NCBI GenBank assembly: GCA_964533585.1
Contig: CAZHMM010000140.1
Coordinates: 1 to 10,248, forward strand
DNA length: 10,248 nt
Direction of reading: 5' to 3'
DNA from: Elioraea sp964533585
GTDB lineage: Bacteria > Pseudomonadota > Alphaproteobacteria > Acetobacterales > Acetobacteraceae
Part shown: piece by piece, positions 6,893 through 10,248 of the stretch
Layout of the letters: every line of letters starts with the position of its first letter
Numbering within the stretch: the first letter of the stretch is position 1
Translations under genes and position numbers: made by a program
Notes under the pieces: generated by a model
The model's input: the letters and a program-made list of their open reading frames with translations, nothing else
Told to the model about the DNA's origin: nothing
Database searches by the model: none

Positions 6893-7936
6893 ATGGCCGA
6901 CCGGACGACAGCGCCGACCGCCGAACCGGGCACCCTGACGGGTGCCGCGCCCCGGCTGCACGAGCGCACCTTCGAGATCCTGGCGGCGCGCATCGCCGAG
7001 GGCGCCCTGCCCGCGGGCACGCTGCTGCTCGAATCGCATCTCGCCCGCCAGTTCGGCATCAGCCGCGCGCCGGCCCGGCAGGCGCTCGCGCGGCTCGAAC
7101 TGCTCGGCTTGGTGCGCCGCGCGGAGGGGCACGGCTACCGCGTGCGCGGCCGCCCGACCCGCGACGCCGAGCCGGCAGCGCTCGCACCCGTGCGGCTCGA
7201 AGCCGCGGCCACCTGGCAGCGCTTCTACCCGGAGGTCGAGCGCGCGATCATCGCCCGCACCGCGGTCGCCGGCTGGCGGGTGATCGAGACCGAGCTCGCG
7301 CGCCACTACGGCGTCAGCCGCACGGTCGCGCGCGAGATGATCGCGCGGCTCAATCAGCGCGGCGTGATCCGCCGCGATGCGCGCGGGCGCTGGGTCGCGC
7401 CGGCGCTGACGCCCGAGCATGTCGGCGAGCTCTATGAACTGCGCTGGCTGCTGGAGCCGGTTGCGCTGCGCAAGGCGATGCCGGCCGTGCCGTCAGGCTT
7501 CGTCGCCGCGATGCGACGGCGGCTGGAGGAGGCAGCGGCGCGCGCCGAGACGCTGGACGGCCGCGCGCTCGACGAGCTGGAGGCCGATCTGCATCTGCGC
7601 CTGCTCGGCCACTGCCGGAGCCGCGCGCTGATGGACTCGCTCCGCCTCTACCAGTCACTGCTGGTGGCGCACTCCTTCCTGTACGACTGGGTGCCGCGGC
7701 TCTTCCCGACCGAGCCGTTCCTGCCCGAGCACCTCGCCGTCGTCACGGCGCTGGAGGAGGGACGGATCGAGGCGGCGGCGGCGGCGCTGGAGCAGCATCT
7801 GCGCGCCTCGCTCGGCCGCGCGCTGGCCCGGATCGAGCAGGTCGCGCAGGCGCCGCGTCCCGAACCCCTGGCCTATCTGGAGACGCTGCCCGAAGACGGC
7901 GAGGACGGCAGGCGCGTCAGCGGCGATACGGGCTAG
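6893..7936 (+). CDS. GntR-family regulator with tandem winged-helix domains and FCD domain
   Basis: A 347-residue protein, about 100 residues longer than typical FadR/FCD-type GntR regulators (roughly 230-250). The extra length is a second DNA-binding domain. Domain 1 (about 24-86) has the GntR recognition region 'LARQFGISRAPARQALARLELLGLV' split over 50-74 and a wing 'GHGYRVRG'. Domain 2 (about 112-170) repeats it with 'LARHYGVSRTVAREMIARL' (135-153), 'GVIRR' and wing 'GRWVAP'. An all-helical FCD effector domain follows (about 176-312), beginning 'ELYELRWLLEPVALRKA'. H234, H280 and H302 fit the FCD metal site, whose ligand often coordinates a carboxylate effector. It is divergent from dctP, so it most likely senses the transported compound and controls the TRAP operon. 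The 3' end overlaps the convergent deaminase gene by 20 bases. The ribosome site GAGCGG is modest. Confidence 0.9.
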   Translation: MADRTTAPTAEPGTLTGAAPRLHERTFEILAARIAEGALPAGTLLLESHLARQFGISRAPARQALARLELLGLVRRAEGHGYRVRGRPTRDAEPAALAPVRLEAAATWQRFYPEVERAIIARTAVAGWRVIETELARHYGVSRTVAREMIARLNQRGVIRRDARGRWVAPALTPEHVGELYELRWLLEPVALRKAMPAVPSGFVAAMRRRLEEAAARAETLDGRALDELEADLHLRLLGHCRSRALMDSLRLYQSLLVAHSFLYDWVPRLFPTEPFLPEHLAVVTALEEGRIEAAAAALEQHLRASLGRALARIEQVAQAPRPEPLAYLETLPEDGEDGRRVSGDTG

Positions 7937-8336
7937 GCAGCAGCGCACGCAACGCCACCCGGCCCTGCCCGGGCACCAGCACCTCGGCCTCGGGCGCGTA
8001 GTCGAGCAGCAGCTCGCGGCAGAGGCCGCAGGGCGAGACGAGCGCCGGCCCACCCGCTTCGTCAGGCCGCGGGTGACGCACGGCGGCGACCAGCGTGACG
8101 GTCTCGCCCGCCATCACCGCCTCGCCGAGTGCGATCGCCTCGGCGCAGATCGCCGCGCGGCCGACCGTCGCATCCAGGTTCACCGCGGCGAACACCCGCC
8201 CCGAGGTCCCGCGCAGCGCCGCGCCCACCGAGTGCCGCCCGTAGCGGTAGCGCTGCCGCACTGCGTCCTCCGCCGCCGTGACGAGCGCACGATCGGCCGG
8301 CGCGAGCAGGTCGGTCAGTCCAGTGTCAGGCGCCAC
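7917..8336 (-). CDS. Cytidine deaminase-like zinc hydrolase (blasticidin-S deaminase-like)
   Basis: A 139-residue protein of the cytidine deaminase fold. The start is GTG 8336, because a perfect AAGGAGG ends 4 bases before it; upstream extensions would run through the hairpin element. Zinc-site motifs are complete: 'AAICAEA' with C64 and the proton-shuttle E66, then 'SPCGLCREL' with C103 and C106. The phosphate-free nucleoside site differs from classic cytidine deaminases: the usual N-x-E is 'NLD' (N53, D55), and the spacing to C-A-E carries 'ATVGRA'. Together with the 'LLPSPYRR' ending this recalls blasticidin-S deaminase and related bacterial proteins rather than housekeeping Cdd. It could deaminate cytidine, a nucleoside antibiotic or another base. 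Convergent with the GntR gene, and no nucleoside-salvage genes are nearby. Family certain, substrate not. Confidence 0.88.
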   Translation of the reverse strand: MAPDTGLTDLLAPADRALVTAAEDAVRQRYRYGRHSVGAALRGTSGRVFAAVNLDATVGRAAICAEAIALGEAVMAGETVTLVAAVRHPRPDEAGGPALVSPCGLCRELLLDYAPEAEVLVPGQGRVALRALLPSPYRR

Positions 8337-8340
8337 AGGG

Positions 8341-8347
8341 CCTCCTT
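8341..8347 (-). promoter_or_regulatory. Strong ribosome binding site of the deaminase gene
   Basis: AAGGAGG on the minus strand, 4 bases before GTG 8336. It fixes the start there despite the non-ATG codon. Confidence 0.8.
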
Positions 8348-8350
8348 CGG

Positions 8351-8362
8351 TTGGCGCGCCAA
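8351..8362. repeat. Perfect 12-base palindrome upstream of the deaminase gene
   Basis: TTGGCGCGCCAA is identical on both strands and lies 3 bases upstream of the deaminase ribosome site. As DNA it could be an operator; in the transcript a 12-base palindrome without a loop would be a poor hairpin. Chance is possible in GC-rich sequence, but the AT ends make it less trivial. Confidence 0.5.
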
Positions 8363-8365
8363 GCT

Positions 8366-8401
8366 CTAGAACGGTTTCCACATCGGTGGAAACCGCTCTG
8401 G
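8366..8401. repeat. Hairpin 1 (10-base perfect stem, ATCG loop)
   Basis: CGGTTTCCAC (8372-8381) pairs perfectly with GTGGAAACCG (8386-8395) around a 4-base loop. After one mismatch the pairing resumes outward to 8366/8401 with one G-T pair. There is no T run on either side, so it is not a typical intrinsic terminator. It lies upstream of both flanking divergent genes, where a terminator is not expected. Confidence 0.75.
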
Positions 8402-8422
8402 CCTCTCTTGCGAGCATCTTCA

Positions 8423-8450
8423 CGCATCCGGCTGAGTCCAGCCGTATGCG
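8423..8450. repeat. Hairpin 2 (12-base stem with one mismatch, AGTC loop)
   Basis: CGCATCCGGCTG (8423-8434) pairs with CAGCCGTATGCG (8439-8450) around a 4-base loop, with a single C-T mismatch. It lies 21 bases from hairpin 1 and shares no stem sequence with it. No T run follows on either strand. Confidence 0.7.
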
Positions 8451-8541
8451 ATCTGCTCTAGCACGGTCTCGCCCGCCCGGCCCTTACGCTTGGTTACCCT
8501 TCGTGACTTTCGCTGGCGCCGGGCAGGACTACCATCGCTCA

Positions 8542-9717
8542 ATGACCCGACGCGCCGTCACTCGCACGGGCTATGCCGTCCTCGCCCTCGCCGCCCTCGC
8601 GGCGATGGTGGTGGCGCTGCACGGACCCGTGACCTCGCAGGACCGCGGCGAGCGCGCGCTCGCGACCGCCACGGTCGCGCGCGGCGAGGTGCTCGATCAG
8701 ATCGCCGCCCTCGGCTCGCTCCAGCCGCGCCGTTACGTCGACGTCGGCGCGCAGGTCTCGGGCCAGCTCCAGCGGCTGCACGTGCAGATCGGCGACGCCG
8801 TCGCGACCGGGGATCTGCTCGCCGAGATCGACGCCCGCACCACCCAGGCAAATGTGCGCACGGGCGAGGCCGAGCTGCAGCGGCTGCGTGCCCTGCTGAC
8901 CCAGCACGAGGCGAACCGCGACCTGCTCACGCTTCAGGTGCAGCGCCAGCAGCGCATGTTCGCCGCCAACGCCACGAGCCGCGACGCGCTCGAAACCGTG
9001 CAGGCCCAGCTCCGCGAGCGCGAGGCGATGATCGCGCAGACCCACGCGCAGATCGCCGCGCAGGAGAGCAGGCTCACCGCCGATCGCGCGATCCTGTCCT
9101 TCACCCGCATCGTCGCGCCGATGGACGGCACGGTGGTCAGCCTGACCGCGACCGAAGGCCAGATGCTGAACGCGAACATGAACGCGCCGGTGCTGATGCG
9201 GATCGCCGATCTCAGCAGCATGACCGTGACCGCGCAGGTGTCCGAGGCGGATCAGCCGCGCCTCGCGCCCGGCATGCCGATCCGCTTCAGCACGCTCGGC
9301 TCGCCCGAGCGCGTCTATCAGGCGAGCCTGCGCCAGATCTATCCGACGCCGGAGATCGTCAACAACGTCGTGCTCTACCAGGCGCTGTTCGACATCCCCA
9401 ACCGCGACGGCGCGCTGTTGCCGCAGATGACCGCGCAGGTGTTCTTCATCCGCGCGCACGCGCGCGGCGTGCTGACCGTGCCGGCGAGCGCGCTCGACAC
9501 GCCTCGCCGCGGCGCCGACCCGTCGCAACGCCAGGTGCGGGTGATCGCCGCCGACGGCACGATCGAGCCGCGCCAGGTAACGATCGGTGTCACCGACCGC
9601 GTGAGCGCGGAGATCCGCGCGGGGCTCGCGGAGGGCGAGCGCGTCGTGCTGAACGAGCGCAGCGCGCCGGCGCAGCAGAGCCAGACCCAACGGCCGCCGC
9701 GGATGCCGCCGCGATGA
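8542..9717 (+). CDS. macA: MacA-type periplasmic adaptor of an ABC efflux pump
   Basis: A 391-residue membrane fusion protein that links a MacB-type ABC transporter to an outer-membrane channel for export of macrolides, peptides or other envelope substrates. The ATG at 8542 starts a basic stretch and one membrane anchor (about 11-28). A biotinyl/lipoyl-like half lies at about 66-100 ('VSGQLQRLHVQIGDAV'), a long heptad-rich coiled-coil hairpin at about 102-183, and the second lipoyl half at about 186-222 with 'APMDGTVVS'. Beta-barrel and membrane-proximal domains follow; 'AQVSEAD' (231-237), 'YPTPEIVNN' (267-275) and 'MTAQVFF' (296-302) match E. coli MacA closely. A Gln/Pro-rich tail ends the protein. 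No good ribosome site is visible (AGGA 13 bases upstream). The stop overlaps the macB start (ATGA). Substrate is unknown. Confidence 0.92.
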   Translation: MTRRAVTRTGYAVLALAALAAMVVALHGPVTSQDRGERALATATVARGEVLDQIAALGSLQPRRYVDVGAQVSGQLQRLHVQIGDAVATGDLLAEIDARTTQANVRTGEAELQRLRALLTQHEANRDLLTLQVQRQQRMFAANATSRDALETVQAQLREREAMIAQTHAQIAAQESRLTADRAILSFTRIVAPMDGTVVSLTATEGQMLNANMNAPVLMRIADLSSMTVTAQVSEADQPRLAPGMPIRFSTLGSPERVYQASLRQIYPTPEIVNNVVLYQALFDIPNRDGALLPQMTAQVFFIRAHARGVLTVPASALDTPRRGADPSQRQVRVIAADGTIEPRQVTIGVTDRVSAEIRAGLAEGERVVLNERSAPAQQSQTQRPPRMPPR

Positions 9718-10248
9718 CCACGCTGCTCGCCGATCTCTCGCGCCACCAGGGCGCGGAGGCGCGCACGCCGCTCGTCGCGCTGCGCGGCGTCTCGCGCGTG
9801 TTCGGCGAGGGCGCCACGGCCGTCACCGCGCTCGACGCCGTCGATCTCGACATCCACCCGGGCGAGTTCGTCGCCCTGCTCGGCCCCTCGGGCTCGGGCA
9901 AGACCACGCTGATGAACCTGATAGGCCTGCTCGACCGGCCGAGCGAGGGCAGCTACCGGCTCGCGGGCGAGGAGGTCGGCACGCTCGACAGCGATGCGCT
10001 CGCGGCCGTCCGGCGCGAGCGCATCGGCTTCATCTTCCAGCAGTACAGCCTGATCCCGACCCTGAACGCGGTCGAGAACGTCGCGCTCCCCGCCCTCTAT
10101 GCCGGCCTGTCGGGCGCGGCGCGGCACGCGCGCGCGGCCGAACAGCTCGGCCGGCTCGGGCTCGCCGAACGGCTCGGTCACCGCCCGACCCAGCTCTCCG
10201 GCGGGCAGCAGCAGCGCGTCTCGATCGCGCGCGCGCTGATGAACGGCG
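9714..10248 (+). CDS. macB: MacB-type ABC transporter, N-terminal ATPase domain, 3' truncated by window end
   Basis: The frame runs from ATG 9714 to the end of the window, 178 complete codons and no stop. It is a MacB/LolD-class nucleotide-binding domain: Walker A 'GPSGSGKT' at 57-64, Q-loop 'GFIFQQYSL' with Q109, and the signature 'LSGGQQQRVSIARALMNG' at 161-178. The 'GEEVGTLDSDALAAVRRERIGFIF' region, here residues about 85-108, parallels E. coli MacB. Walker B and the four-helix membrane domain would follow outside the window. The N-terminus carries about 18 extra residues before 'PLVALRGVSRVF'. The start overlaps macA by 4 bases, showing coupled translation of pump and adaptor. Since only the ATPase part is visible, a split ATPase/permease arrangement cannot be excluded. 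Confidence 0.9.
   Translation, partial: MTTLLADLSRHQGAEARTPLVALRGVSRVFGEGATAVTALDAVDLDIHPGEFVALLGPSGSGKTTLMNLIGLLDRPSEGSYRLAGEEVGTLDSDALAAVRRERIGFIFQQYSLIPTLNAVENVALPALYAGLSGAARHARAAEQLGRLGLAERLGHRPTQLSGGQQQRVSIARALMNG

Larger units (their letters stand above)
8363..8470. repeat. Composite repeat element: two hairpins bounded by a 16-base direct repeat
   Basis: GCTCTAGAACGGTTTC (8363-8378) recurs as GCTCTAGCACGGTCTC (8455-8470), 14 of 16 bases identical and 92 bases apart. The segment between the copies contains two strong hairpins. Such compact, non-coding, dyad-rich units in intergenic space are typical of REP-like or MITE-like repeats in alphaproteobacteria. Whether this one is repeated elsewhere cannot be seen here. 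Confidence 0.5.

Noticed and set aside
5774..7420. 548-codon minus-strand open frame
   Set aside because: It overlaps dctP in another frame and crosses the divergent control region into the regulator gene. The dctP frame has a signal peptide, ribosome site and family motifs; this one has none.
8337..8423. N-terminal extension of the deaminase to 168 residues
   Set aside because: It would translate through hairpin 1 and the 12-base palindrome and ignores the perfect ribosome site before GTG 8336.
8366..8450. The two hairpins as intrinsic terminators
   Set aside because: No T run follows either stem on either strand, and they lie upstream of both divergent genes rather than after a coding end.
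8539..9690. 383-codon minus-strand frame opposite macA, and another at 9375-10181
   Set aside because: Antisense shadows of macA and macB with low-complexity Arg/Ala/Leu composition.

Overview
The window is about 10.2 kb of GC-rich DNA. It is densely coding on both strands, with short intergenic gaps and frequent 4-8 base start/stop overlaps. The gene order (ruvA-ruvB-ybgC-tolQ-tolR), a tripartite TRAP transporter and the base composition suggest an alphaproteobacterium. The Rhodospirillales/Acetobacteraceae fit best, but the exact lineage is an inference. No rRNA, tRNA, CRISPR array, insertion sequence or phage gene was seen.

Left part (1-3884). A plus-strand gene ending at 227, probably an envelope 17 kDa surface-antigen-type protein, converges on a minus-strand block reading ruvA > ruvB > ybgC > tolQ > tolR > a short TolA-like gene. 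RuvA and RuvB form the Holliday-junction branch-migration motor. YbgC is the hotdog thioesterase that usually accompanies the Tol genes. TolQ and TolR form the proton-driven inner-membrane motor. The last gene keeps the TolA/TonB membrane anchor, but its tail resembles the end of a PpiD-type chaperone rather than TolA domain III. The usual downstream partners tolB and pal are not next to it.

Middle (3885-7936). A minus-strand TRAP operon (dctP, dctQ, dctM) lies directly upstream of ruvA, where ruvC is often found. Divergent from dctP is a GntR/FCD regulator with two winged-helix domains in tandem. The 118-base region between them holds a dyad that overlaps candidate promoters, so the regulator probably controls the transporter and itself.

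Right part (7917-10248). A minus-strand cytidine/blasticidin-S-deaminase-like gene overlaps the regulator's 3' end tail to tail by 20 bases. The 205-base region upstream of it is rich in structure: a 12-base palindrome, two strong hairpins, and a 16-base direct repeat bracketing the hairpins, which looks like a small repetitive element. Then macA and the start of macB run on the plus strand with an ATGA overlap. They encode a MacAB-type ABC efflux pump, and macB is cut by the window end.
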